Assembly: GCA_021464415.1 (NCBI GenBank) | Contig: JAKCWG010000547.1 | Location: 1-64,000 of the forward strand | Reading direction: 5' to 3' | Source: Lonicera japonica | Taxonomy: Eukaryota; Streptophyta; Magnoliopsida; Dipsacales; Caprifoliaceae | Length of the DNA stretch: 64,000 bases | Shown: positions 32,641 through 44,549 of the stretch, one piece after another | Layout: every line of letters begins with the position of its first letter | Position numbering within the stretch: position 1 is the first letter of the stretch | The notes under the pieces: generated by a model | The model's database searches: none | What the model saw: only the letters and a program-made list of their open reading frames with translations | What the model was told of the DNA's origin: nothing | Position numbers and translations under genes: made by a program

Positions 32641-35600
32641 TAATTTACGTCATTGATGCATAATATATTTGATTAATCAGGTTCTCTGCAAAGCGGGGAC
32701 CACTTTTCCCTTCCCCATCTCTGAATACATGTCAAGAAAAATATCATTCCCATACCCACCTCCGTCAAACCGATTCTCTACGGAGATTTGGATAAACGAG
32801 GAATTATCTATCTCTATCTCCCAGGAAGCTTCTCTCTCTCGGATTTGTTTAAGCGTTTTACATTTTTTTACATAGATATGGTAATACAGTAAAGCACATT
32901 TGTATCTTACATACTAAATAGAATCAACTTAATCTTGGCTCAATTTAGTATATTTGATCAATACATGGAAAATTTTGAAAGACACAATATCAATTAAAAT
33001 TGGATGATAAATTTCTAATTGCACGGCGAGTTATTTCACAACAATCTTGGCGTGGTCATGTTTGAGTGTGTTGTGTATGTTTATTCGATCAAGTAAACAA
33101 AATTATTCGTGTTTGTTTGGAAAATATTGTTAGAAAATATCCCGCGTATAAACATAATTGAAATTCAATAATTTGTAAAATTTCGAAAAGAAATTGATCC
33201 AAGTCTTGTATATCACACAATGTCCTTAAAACAGTTACACCGCCTCGCTAGAGGTGCTTAGAGACTGATTACGGCGTCTGTTTTTCAGGATAAAATGGGT
33301 CAGAGTATCTACCTTAAACACACCGGTGTTACTCACAACGAACCGAACAAGTATTTAAACAATATCACCATATAGGAGGAGGAGAACTTTTGTAAGTGTT
33401 TGTTTGTGTTTGGTATCTCGAATTGTGTGTTTGAGCAAAGAGAAGAGAGACTAATTTATACAAAGGTGAGGGAGTGTGATACTAATTTTGAAAAATATAA
33501 CATACTAAATCTTGGCTCAACTCAGTATATTTGATCAATATATGTAAAATTTTGAAAGATACAATATCAATTAATTTGAAAAATTAGTATCATACCTCAC
33601 AGGGACTTTAAATTTGAAAAATATAAAATCATTTCTAAACCCGCCTTCGTCAGGCCAGTTCTGCACAAGGAGTTTTTCCATCTCTCTCCCTCATGATACC
33701 TTTTTTTTCCTCTCTCTTGGATTTGTTCAAATATTTTACATTGATAAGGTAATACATATAAGCACATTTGTTACATATTAATGATTAGAATCAACTTAAT
33801 CTTGTTTGTCCAAAAATATTTAAATTTCTATAATTTTAAACTCAAAATGCACGGAATTTTGTTTGAAAGATACGGTATCAATTAAAACCAAAGGATGAAT
33901 TTCTAATTATACATGTAATTATTTAACAACTTAATCTTGTCTCGTGGTTATGTTTGAATAAGTCGTTCTAGTAAACAAAATTGTTCTTGTTTGCTTGAAA
34001 TATACTATAAAGTATCAACATGAATTATTAATTTGAAAGGAGGAAATAATTATATATAAAGACTTTAGACTTGACAAGACTTAGTCAACTGCAACGAAAT
34101 TTTCCTCCAGGCTTTTACAATACTAGTGAGGGAAAGATATATAATTTGACCAGAACATCAGTGGGAAGTGAACCAATTTTCTATATCTAATAATGCTTCA
34201 AGACCCAAGTGGCGATCATAAATGAAAAGAACATTTTCTCACTATTTATCAAATTTACAAAAAAAAGAAAGTTATAATAAGCCACCCATGCAAATGTAGT
34301 TTTATTGTAAGGAAATATGAAAACCACGTGGTCCAACCCTCAATGCAATTATAGATGTGGGCCCGCAAACTTGGATTTGGCTCACTTTCGTTATTCTTTT
34401 GACCTAATTTCGTTCAACGAGATTTAGTTTCAGAATTAAATGGATTAATTTTTTCATAAAACTAACTTAGTAGAGACGTAGAGATGATTTTTATAATGAA
34501 TTAATCATCTTCACAAAATTTTATTAAAAATTTAAATCAAAAGTGGGTGTAGAAAAATTTTGATACAAATATTCATTTTTGGTCATTAAAATTTTAGATG
34601 ATCACGTAACTCACTTCTAGATTGAATCTTAAGATAAAATTTTGTAGAATTGATCTACACATCACAGATATTATCTCCACTAAGTTTCATGAAAAAATTC
34701 ATTCAATTAGCTCTCGAACGAGACCCCATTGGACCAAATTAGACCGAAGCATAATGGAGAAGAGTCAAGTCCAGCAAACTTAATCAATGGTCAATAAAAC
34801 ACATTATTTTTCGCTATAAAATTTAGATATATTGATTATGTCCCCAAAAAATAGAATTATCAATTTGAAATATCATGAAAACTAAAGTGAGACTATCAAA
34901 TTTGAGATAAATTACATAAAGTATTATATGTTCATAAAGTTTCAACTTGTGATTAACTCGGTTAGAGTTCATTCCAGCAGACACTCGTAAGACAAATCAA
35001 ACTTGCAACATAAACACAAATTTGTTAATTTATCAAGCTCGAGTCAATGAGTTTTCAAATATGTCAAATATGCGCGCATATATAAAAATATAAAAATACT
35101 ATATTATATATTGATATATATTTATCAAATTATGGATGATGAATTAGTATTTTTAACTTTTAAAAATATATTTAATTAATTGGGTTCTCCACAGAGTGGG
35201 GACCTGTTTCACCATCCCCGTCCCCGAATACATGTCAAGAAGAATATCATCCATATACCGCCTCCATCAAACCAGTTGTCTGGGGAGATTTGGACCAGCA
35301 AAGAATTTTTTATCCCTATCTCTGATGAATCCTTGTTTTTTTTTAACTCTCTCGGATTAGTTCAAGTATTTTTACATTTTTACATAGATATGGTCATACA
35401 TTAAAAAGCACATTTTTATCTTACACACTAAGTGGAATTAACTTAATCTTGGCCCAATCCATGTATATTTGAATGGATGGAAAAGTTTGAAAGACACGGT
35501 ATTAATTAAAATTGGATGATAAATTTCTAATTGTACGTCAAATTATTTCACAATAATCTTGTTGTGGTCATTTTAGAGTGTGTCGTGTATGTTTATTCTA

Positions 35601-35849
35601 GTAATCAAAATCTTTCTTGTTTGTTTGAGAACTATAATATACTGTCAATATGGACTTTTAATTTTATATGGAGAGATTATAATTCATAAGAAGGCGTACT
35701 TCAAGGGGACTTTTAATTTAAGAAATATAATATTATCTCCAAACCCACTTCCGTCTGGCCAGTTCTGCACAGGCAATTTTTCAATCCATATCCCCCATGA
35801 AGCCTTCTCTCTCTCTCTCTCTCTTGGATTTGTTCAAGCATTTTACATA
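32641..35849. repeat. Repeat block R (unit 2)
   Basis: Non-coding. The block starting GTTCTCTGCAAAGCGGGGACC (32681) recurs at 35183, 2502 bases on, and a second sub-block (near 33640) recurs at 35740. The whole block is repeated in unit 3 from about 46790, where the equivalent spacing is 2508 bases. It could be the remnant of LTRs of an old element, but no TG/CA ends, primer site or coding region was found. Confidence 0.6.
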
Positions 35850-37318
35850 GTGTGGATGGCTAAAAGTTAACCAAGCTCAACTAGTGTAAGGAATGGTGTC
35901 ATGAAGCTTTCTTTTAGAAATATGACTCTGGATGCCAATATTTTCTCAGTTCCTAGACAACCCAATATTGAGGAAGAGGATGTTCGTGAAGTTAGTTTCT
36001 TGAATACTGTCGTTGATGAATACTTTAATGTATTGTAGTATAAGGATCCAGTTGAGTCAATTTTGACTCATTCTTTTTTTTTATTATTTTGAAACTTATT
36101 CTCCTATCGAGAAGGAGATAAGCAAAGCAGTTCTGATCTCAATTCTAGCGAAGATGCTGAAGAATTCGAGAAAAAGCACGCTATGTGGACAAAACATTTT
36201 GAAGAACTCCCCCCGAGTAATTCTTTAATTATTCCCTCTACATTCAAAACTCCAAAATTAGAACTTAAGCCCCTAACCTAGGAACTAAAGAACACATTTT
36301 TAGGAGAATTCGAGACTTATCATATCATAGTCTCAAGCAAGTTGAATTCCATTCAAGAATCTAAGCTTTTGAATGTTCTTAAGTTACACGAAAATGCATT
36401 AGGATGGACCATAACTGATCTGAAAAGTATTTGCGCCGATATCTATACTAATAAGATATACCTTGAAGAAGATGCTAAACCCTCTCAACAGATACAGAGG
36501 AAGTTAAACCCCAACATGAAAGAAGTAGTCCACAAAGAAGTTCTTAAACTCTTAGATATTAATATCATTTACCCTATCTCTGATAGCAAATGGGTAAGTC
36601 CTACTCAGGTTATGCCTAAAAAATGTGGCATAACTATTGTTTCTAATGTTGAAGGAGAGTTAATTCCTACACGTGTTACCACTTGATGGCACATGTATAT
36701 TGATTATCGCAAGCTTAACTCTGTAATCAGGAAAGATCATTCTTCACTCTTATTTCTTAATTAGACTTTGGAGAGGATGGCTGATCATTCTTTCTATTAC
36801 TTTCTAGATGGTTATAGTGGTTACAATCAGATTGAAATTGCCCCCGAAGATCAGGAAAAAACACTCTCACTTGTCTTTTTGGTACCTATGCTTACAAGAG
36901 AATGCCCTTTGGCTTGTGCAATGCACCATAAACTTTTCAAAGGTGCATGATGAGTATCTTTAGTGATATAGTGGAAAAATTCCTCGAAGTTTTCATGGAT
37001 GATTTCTCTTTAATTTGTGATTCTTTTGAAAATTGTCTATAGAATTTAGAGAAAGTTTTGGTTTGTTGCAAGGATAATAATTTAGTTCTGAATTAAAAAA
37101 AGTGTCATTTCTTGATTACTCAAGGAATTATTTTAGGTCATATTGTCTCAACTGAATGAATCCAAGTAGATAAGGTTAAAATCGACCTCATTGATAATTT
37201 GTCGATTCCCAAAACTGTTAAAGATGTTCGATCATTCCTAGACCATGCTAGTTTTTATAGAAGGTTCATCAAAGGGTTCAGTGTTATATCTCGACCTCTA
37301 TGTAACCTGCTTGCCGAG
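35850..37318 (+). pseudogene. pol: Athila-type Ty3/gypsy pol fragment (unit 2), first part
   Basis: Traces of the protease-RT connector (RNMTLDANIFSVPRQPN, 35925-35970), then the RT domain: HENALGWTITDLKSICAD, RKLNPNMKEVVHKEV, IIYPISDSKWVSPTQV, YIDYRKLNS, DGYSGYNQIEIAP and the catalytic VFMDDFS near 36990. These are Athila-lineage motifs. Frameshifts and stops are frequent, for example near 36880 and after 37040. The reading is cut at 37318 by a CACTA-like insertion and resumes at 39214. Confidence 0.85.
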
Positions 37319-37452
37319 CACTACACCAAATTTGGCAAAATGTCACTAAATTGCACGGATGCTTTGTCACAGACCGGAGCCGTGATAAGCCTTTATGACG
37401 GTTTCAAAACGGGCCAACCATGTGAGGTCAATTTTTTTAATAGGTAGCGGCT

Positions 37453-37605
37453 GTGATCCATAGAGATCTCAAGTATGACAATATCTTTGTCAATGGAAAC
37501 CAAGGGGATGTTACAATTGGCGATCTTGGCCTTACGGCTATCTTTCGAAAATCACATGCTGCTTATTGGGTTGGTATTGTTCTTGCTCATTTAAAGTACC
37601 CTTAA
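37453..37605 (+). pseudogene. Captured WNK-type protein kinase fragment
   Basis: Fifty codons read [20 protein letters not shown] followed by [21 protein letters not shown]. This is the catalytic loop (HRDLKxxN) and the metal-binding DLG motif. DLG in place of DFG, together with NIFVNGNQG, points to plant WNK (with-no-lysine) kinases. Only this part of the kinase domain is recognisable and it runs into unrelated sequence and a TAA, so it cannot make a kinase. It lies inside the CACTA-like element and was probably captured by it. Confidence 0.8.
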
Positions 37606-38804
37606 ATTTTTTTGTGAAATGCTTTTAGTAGAAGCTTAAGTAATTGACATAAAAGTGAAACATCTGAAAGGATGCTTATGATGCGGAGGATAAATATAGC
37701 TAGTGAGAAGGACAACTAATCCCCATTTCATTCATCTAAATCTATGTGTCAATGTAATTTGTAACAATCTTCTCTCTCTAGATCGTTATTGATATTGAAG
37801 CCATAAAACGAATGATAATTACAGTTAGGATCTAAATCGAACCCTACTTGAGTGCGTTAACTGAATAGTTAAATCATATATACTACTTGATGATATTAAT
37901 TAGTTAGTGTATTTTGTACGTATTGTGTGTATATATATATACGAATCTCGTATCACATGTGACCAAGAAAGGATAGATAAATAGCAATTCACCAATAAAC
38001 TTTGTCCTTATTAGATAAATAGGTCAACAGTACTGCTAAAACCTATCTCTATCTCTTTCATCCTTTTAAGTCACAAAGCACCTACCTAAAAAGCTTAGTA
38101 CTGTACTGAGAGAGACCGAGAGTGTCTCTGTGTGTGCGTGTAGGAAAGAATTAAGCAAAGTAAGTAGTCGGACCCTGTCGGAATAGTTCATGAAAACAAC
38201 GTCGTAGCAAAGCCCATTTCACTCTGCATTTTGAGGTACTATTTTTTTCTGCTACTACTTATTTAACTTTGTTTTCTGTTTGCTTTAAGGGATTTGTTGT
38301 TTAGTCAAAAGATGGCTTATTTATTATTTTTTAACTATTCCATTTTTTTCAAATGGGTTTTGCTAATTTTGGACACTTACCTCCTTTCAAATGTTGGTTT
38401 GAGGCAATTTGACCCACCTTGGTCTAAATTAATTGCCTCCAGGGGAAACAATTCACGACTAGGAAAACTTGATGGTGGAGCACGACGAGGAAAACTTTGA
38501 TAACAAATTATCATTTTCATAGAATTTATTCATTTTTACGTTCTACTTCAATTAGGTAAATTGAAGTTCATGGCTCCGGAAATGTATGGAGAGGAATACT
38601 AAGAATTATTTGACAATGAAAATCTTGTATTTCTTTTTGGTTTTGAGATTATAGCTATTGATTATATGCATGTTCTGTATGTGTGGCTAGTTGGTATTAG
38701 GTTGATTGGTTGATCTTGTATTTATTTTTGGTATTTGGGATTGGAATTATAGAAATTATTTGGAAATTCAATTTTTCCAAAATGTTTTTTTAAAATGTCC
38801 CTAA

Positions 38805-39195
38805 CGATTTGTCACGGTCCAAAACCGTGACATTCACAAAGCTACACCTTTTACAAACCGAAACAGATAATGAAAAAATGAGATATTTTATAGTTAAAAA
38901 CACAAATTGTCTCGGTTTAAAACCGAGATATAATTATTAATTGACTCAGTTCTCAATCGACACAAAGGTAAACTTTGTCTCGGTTTCAAACCATCACAAG
39001 GTTTCAACCTTTGTATCGGTTATAAACCGTGACATTATTGCCTATTTACCTTCCCCTACATTTCTTTATATGATCGTTACAATGATCCATTGGTTCGGTT
39101 AAGAACCGAGACACGTTTGGTTGTCACCAGTCGAAATGTCACGGATTCAAACCGTGACAAATGTCCATTGTCACAGTTTTAGACCGTGACAATCC
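38805..39195. repeat. Subterminal inverted-repeat array of the CACTA-like element
   Basis: At least seven variants of GTCACGGTTTAAAACCGTGAC (or GTCTCGG...CCGAGAC), each able to fold back on itself, are spread over the last 400 bases. Such arrays bind the element's own transposase-related protein in known CACTA elements. Confidence 0.8.
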
Positions 39196-39213
39196 GGGTA
39201 TTTTGGTGTAGTG

Positions 39214-39622
39214 AAGGATGCACAATTTGAATGAATTTCAGTATGTCAAGAAGCTTTTAAAAGTTCAAGCAAATGCTCACTACTGCAACAATTGTGCAAC
39301 CACCTAATTGTAGCTTACCATTTGAGCTTATGTGTGATGTTAGTGATTATGCTATTGGAACTATCCTAGGACAGAGAAAGGACAAGAAGCCCCATAAGAT
39401 CTCGTAATGGGTCCGCAGCATGTACTATTCTAGCTGGACTTTAAATTATGCTCAATTGAACTATTCTACGATTGAGAAAGAGTTGCTAGCAATTATATTT
39501 GCTTTAGATAAGTTTTGTTCCTATTTAGTTGGATCATCAACTGTCTACTTTACTGACCACTCAGCAATTATGTATCTTTTTATGAAAAAAGATGCGAAAG
39601 CAAGACTAATTGTTAAAGGGTG
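39214..39622 (+). pseudogene. pol: Athila-type pol fragment (unit 2), RNase H part
   Basis: Continuation of the RT-RNase H region after the CACTA-like insertion: FELMCDVSDYAIG, YYSSWTLNYAQLNYSTIEKE, LLAIIFALDKF, and FTDHSAIMYLFMKKDAKARL. It stops abruptly at VKGW where segment S begins; the rest of pol is missing. Same end point in unit 4. Confidence 0.82.
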
Positions 39623-41528
39623 GTGATAATGATACCCTGAGTTATATACACATATTCAGTTTAGGAAAATTGAAAAATTAAACTGTAAAGTATGGGGTCA
39701 TTTGCAATGTTTACCCTATTAATTTAAAAGTTGCAATGTCAACCTCGAAGTAGTTTTAATGTTGCAATATAATCCTTCTATATATTAACTTCTATTTAAA
39801 AAAGTTAAGAGTGGCTAACATGGCTTGATGACGTAGCAATGACATGGAACAAATCATTTAAAACAAAAATACAGATGATAAATTAAACCTTGGAGTATGG
39901 AATAGGTTGCAATGTTCTCCCCTGATGTTTCAAAAGTTCCATAACAACCTAATTAAGATTGTGTACTCTATTTTTTTTCATAATGAAATAAAATCATCTT
40001 AAAAATATGAATTGAAGAGTTTATTACTATGTCCAAACATATGTTTCTACGGATTTCAATATGGACAAATTCCAAACCGAAAAGAATGGATTGCCAATAC
40101 TTTTTGCTGTCGGTATTTGTTTATTTCATTTATTATTTCTCAAAAAATTGTTCTTTCAATCTTTTAAATCTGTTGTTTTAATTTGAACATGAAAATGAAT
40201 TTTTCTTGTGGTTGGATCTACCAATATGTGCTAGATGTAAGCGAATTATTCCTATACCGTTCAAGAATGTATCGGCATTAGAGAAACAAATAAATAATGT
40301 CATTGAAAGATATTAATGCTACGAATGTTCCTGATACTTTTATGGGCGAGGGAGTAAAAAGTTATGGCCCCTAGTAATTTTAAATCAAATAAATATAGTT
40401 AGAAATTTCCACTAATGTAGTGATACTTGTATCGAGCTAGAATGTAATACTTAAAAGGTGTCGACATGTGTTGAAGAAAAGTTGAAAATGTACTTCAAGG
40501 TTCACATTGCAACTTTTAAAACATCAAGAGAAACATTGCAGTTGACTCCATACTTCAGAGTTTAATTTCTCATATATAAAGAGTTATGGCCACTAATAAT
40601 TTTAAATCAAATATAAATAGTTAGAAATTGCCACTAATGTAGTGATACTTGTATCAAGCTAAAATGTAATACATAAAAAGTGTCGACATATGCTGAAGAA
40701 AAGTTGAAAATGTACTTCAAGGTTCACATTGCAACTTTTAGAACATCAAGCGAAACATTGTAGTTTATTCCATACTTTAAGGTTTAATTTCTCATATATA
40801 TGTAGTATGTTTTTTGTACGGATTGATCATTTTTACAACGGTTTTCCGTCATAAAAACATTGAGAGAGTGTTTTTTATGATGCCAAACTGTCATAAAAAT
40901 GATCTGCACCTAAAAATTTCTGTATATATATATTGTTTTAGATAGTTTGTTCTATGTCGTTACTGTATTATAGAGCAACATCATTAGTTGTTAACTTTTT
41001 TAACTAGAAGATTAAGAAAAAAAATTAAATTATAACACTAAAAGTATTTCGAAATTGACATTACAACTTTCAAAACATTGCAAATGTATACTTTAGGTTT
41101 AATTTATCAATTCCCCCTCGGTTTGCATCAATTGAGTACTAGCTATGAAAATTCCATTAGCCATTCGGTTATCATCTGCCGAGTGAACCTTTTAATTACT
41201 CTGCCCAATTGAACCAGTACTGTGAATCTGCTCAGCTTATTTCTTCCGAGTGGTACCTGTGACTCGGCAAAGATTTATTTGAATTGTCATTCTACCCTGA
41301 AACATAGTCCAGCTTTTCATCTAACCATTTCCAAGAAGGCACACTTACAGAATTTCAACAAATAACCAAGCCAATTGGAATGGAGGAAAGGAGAAGCTTC
41401 GTGCGGAGGAAATGGAAGAGTGACGACGGCAAAAGACCTCTGGAGCACGGCGACGGAGGGAGTTGGGTTTTAGGGATTGTTGTTTAATTAACATTAATTA
41501 ATTAATTTTATTAAGTGGGATTTGTTGT

Positions 41529-42005
41529 CAGTGGCGGAGCTAGTATTTTTGTTCAGGGGGGCCAAACTATTAACACAACAAGAATTTTTGGCATATACAC
41601 CAACAAACAAGAAGCAAATTAACATTAATAAATTAATAACCAACAAACAAATATATTAACAATTTAAGAAGCAAATCAACATTAATAAATAATGACCAAC
41701 AAACAAACAAATATATTAACAATCTAAGAAGCAAATCAACATTAAAACACATATATCTTAATATTCAAATCAACTTCAATAATCAGATTTAATATCAATA
41801 TTTAACAATCTAAGAAGCAAATCAACATTAATAAATAATAACTAACAAACAAATATATTAACAATTTAGAAAACAAATCAACAAAAAACAAAATGGACAC
41901 TATACTTAAAAATAAAATAAAAATAAGCAACAAATATTTGAAGAATAAAGAAGGCCGAGTTTTCCTTGTGCTTTCCTTCTACTTTCATTCAGCTTTCATT
42001 GATGA
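41529..42005. mobile_element. hAT-like insertion fragment with internal tandem repeats
   Basis: Begins CAGTGGCGGAGCTAG, the kind of terminus seen in Tip100-type hAT elements, at a point where segment S copies 1 and 4 continue uninterrupted. It contains about four copies of a roughly 60-base repeat (41590-41880, core AAGCAAATCAACATTAATAAA). No matching right terminus was found, so it is called a fragment. Confidence 0.5.
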
Positions 42006-42014
42006 TGTAATATA

Positions 42015-42087
42015 TGGCAAGCCTAGTTATGCTAGTCCTGCTTATGCAGAGACTTGTAATAGGTCATGGTGAGACACAGTGGAATGC
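42015..42087 (+). pseudogene. Phosphoglycerate-mutase-like exon fragment (unit 3)
   Basis: The same exon as at 17901-17996 but with small deletions that break the frame and a deletion that joins GGAATGC directly to the sequence next to patatin C. Confidence 0.65.
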
Positions 42088-42221
42088 GCTTGATGAGTGA
42101 AAAATTGCAAATATATTTATTGTCATAGAAACACAGAAAATGAAAATAAATAGTTGAGATCTATTGAACTCAATTACATGGTTCATCATCATGTCTAAAT
42201 ATAGTTTTCAGGTGGGACTAG

Positions 42222-44416
42222 CTACTTCGGTGCTTGCCGGAGTTTCCTTTCTTCCGATAGGAGCTTGGCAAAGCGTGTTAGTGCTTCAGCGTTAGTACCC
42301 TCTCCTTCAACTGCCTCAAACATGCCTGTCTCCAAATTCACCCTCGACACGCTCTTCTCTAACAATTTATTGCCAATTTCCACAAGTGCGTTCAAATTTT
42401 CTGTTGTTGCAACATCCACTGATGAAGCATCCCCAGTTAATCCATCTTCCTGTTCATCCACCAACAAAAAAATAAAAATTTATCAACTTGTTGTCCTAGA
42501 CCATTTAACAAGATTGTCATATAATAACAATTAATAGTGTAATTTAATTTTGCATATATGGTATACCGACTTGAATAACCAAATTAATAGTCAAATCATC
42601 TGTTAGTACATCAGTTTCACGATCCTGTGCATTGACGTATTATTTAGAATGTTAAGTTGGCAATCATGCTCTAAAGCGAACAATACCCTCATGTGGACTA
42701 GCCCTATAGCAATGAAATTTATTTGCTAAAAAGCATGCATGTTCCTATCATGGACTAGTCTTTTTTATTTAAGTTGGTACATGTATCATTACTGCAACAA
42801 TTATTACCTGAATACAGAGATAATTCTTCTCAGATCGAAGAGATTGAAAGAGGGTGGAGACGTGGATATCAACCATATCAGCACTAGCGTCACTAAAAAC
42901 GTCAATTATAGGCGTCGAGCCATGTCATAAACCCAATTGATCAAACCCCACTTGGAAGCCGTGACTGCATTGTACTTCCCTTCATGCTTGGCTATGCCGG
43001 TGCCTAGTGATAGTACTAGCATCCTTGTGCAGTCCATGGGTTCTATTTGTAAAAGTTGAACGTTGCCCGTCAACACTTCCTTTGTTATATGGGTTAGGGC
43101 CATTTGAGTCTGAAATATTTAATCAACGTACGTTCAGAATTCAGAGTTCGATATTCAGTTTCCAGCACGAAGCTAAAAAGTAAAATGGCCCCTTAGTTTC
43201 TTAATCTTTTGAAAATGCCAACATGGTTTTTACATCTGAAATTGGATTCAGATTGAACTTTTAAAGGTAAAATCAAACATCATCTCAGTTAATATTGTTC
43301 AAATTAAATTTAAATTTCAGCTATACTTACAGGATTATTTGCTGCAACCCCACCATCAATAAGATCAAAACTACGCGCATTTCCATTAGCATCCTTAGTC
43401 TCAAAGTAGTGTCCTGGCAAGTATGTCGGTGCTGCAGAGGTACTAAGGCAAATATCCGAAAGCAAAGCGTCCTTCAAAACATCGACTTTTGCCTGTTCAA
43501 ATCAAACCATACAGTAAGACTATTTGTAGACTCCCTGATAATATACATATATTTCAGTTATTATGAAAGGATCATAGATTGTCAGTCGAAAAGATCACGG
43601 GTTGAAGTCGCTTGATGTCAAAAGCAGGTATAATCACATCCACAAGAGTCTGTTTCATACTAAGGTCACCTAATAGCTCCTTTACTAATGAGCTAAGGTA
43701 CACTGCATCGTACTTTGGCCCCGTGATCTCGCAAAACAAATTCTTCACTGAATCAAAGAAGTTGTTGCGACTAAGAAAAAGAAACAATGCTTCGAATCAG
43801 TCCGTAAAAGTGGGCAATTCTTACTCCAGATATGTCAGTAAGTTATGAGAAATGTTAGCCAAAAATCATTTTGGAGTTTGCTAAGTACCATTGTGGATTG
43901 CACAATATGATTCAACAAATTAATACCTTTTTTGAGGGAAGATCTTAGGAGATTGTTCTAGGTAGAAATTATTGATGTCCTTGGCACCATAGATAGGGCG
44001 GTTGTCCTTATTAGGAGCAGTTAGCATTACGGTTACCAATCCACCTGTGCTTGTTCCTGTAAGGACGTCGAAATAATCCGCAATTTTTGCATCTGCTCCA
44101 TCCAATTCCTATTGCACCAACAGAGCGGCATTAAGGAAATTAAAAATAATCCTGATACACGTACTATTCTAAACAACTCAAATAACTTAAATTATACCAG
44201 CCTAATAAAATCATATGACCGTTAGAAAATGTACTAGTCAGTGTTTTAAGTGGACTCCGCGCACTGATCAAATTTGTTCTGTTCAGAGTATGTACCTGAA
44301 GTTTGGATTCGAGAAAGGCAAGAATGGTGCCAGGGATGATGCCTCTAATGCATGCCACCCCCATCTATACTTAGCACACTCACCATTTTCCCTCTTGTTG
44401 AACCCTTAGCAGCCAT
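42222..44416 (-). pseudogene. Patatin-like phospholipase, copy C (pseudogene)
   Basis: Same six-exon layout: 44296-44416, 43927-44108, 43578-43770, 43331-43492, 42808-43109 and 42222-42449. Three lesions are seen. Exon 1 has a 4-base tandem duplication (GCAT) inside the DGGGIRG codons, giving a frameshift and an early stop. The donor of intron 3 is CT in place of GT (43576-43577). Exon 5 has lost one base, so WVYDNGSTP becomes WVYDMARRL and then stops. GTSTGG and the DGG block are still present. Its TATA box is kept at 44542-44549. Confidence 0.9.
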
Positions 44417-44541
44417 TAAAGGGTGTAGAAGTTGAAAGGTTGTTAGCAAATAGCAAGCAAGTGCAAAGAATAGAGTTGTCTTTTCCTTATTGTTAATTAT
44501 TTTATGAAGTTATAATCCAAAGAGAATCAAAGATCTTCAGG

Positions 44542-44549
44542 TATTTATA
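44542..44549 (-). promoter_or_regulatory. TATA box upstream of patatin C
   Basis: Same CACTATAAATACC as copies A and B, about 130 bases upstream of the former ATG. Confidence 0.6.

Larger units (their letters stand above)
37319..39213. mobile_element. CACTA-like non-autonomous transposon
   Basis: The ends are CACTACACCAAATTTGG and its inverted counterpart, with the right end reading TATTTTGGTGTAGTG: inverted repeats of 12-13 bases beginning CACTA. The Athila copy in unit 4 (near 56030) shows the uninserted sequence, so both edges are exact. The flanking triplets GAG and AAG fit a 3-base AAG duplication with one mutation. The right subterminal region carries at least seven inverted-repeat motifs. 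No transposase is present. It carries a kinase gene fragment at 37453. Confidence 0.88.
39610..42221. repeat. Segment S, copy 3 (3' flank of patatin C)
   Basis: Matches 15795-18475 with changes. The 222-base block starting AAAAGTTATGG is present twice (40357-40578 and 40579-40800). A stretch at 40801-40920 with TTTTCCGTCATAAAAA-like words is absent from copy 1. An hAT-like sequence replaces part of the segment (41529-42005). The mutase-like exon is shortened. Confidence 0.82.

Noticed and set aside
37453..37605. A real WNK kinase gene
   Set aside because: Only the catalytic loop region is present; there is no ATP-binding lobe or C-lobe, and it sits inside a transposon.
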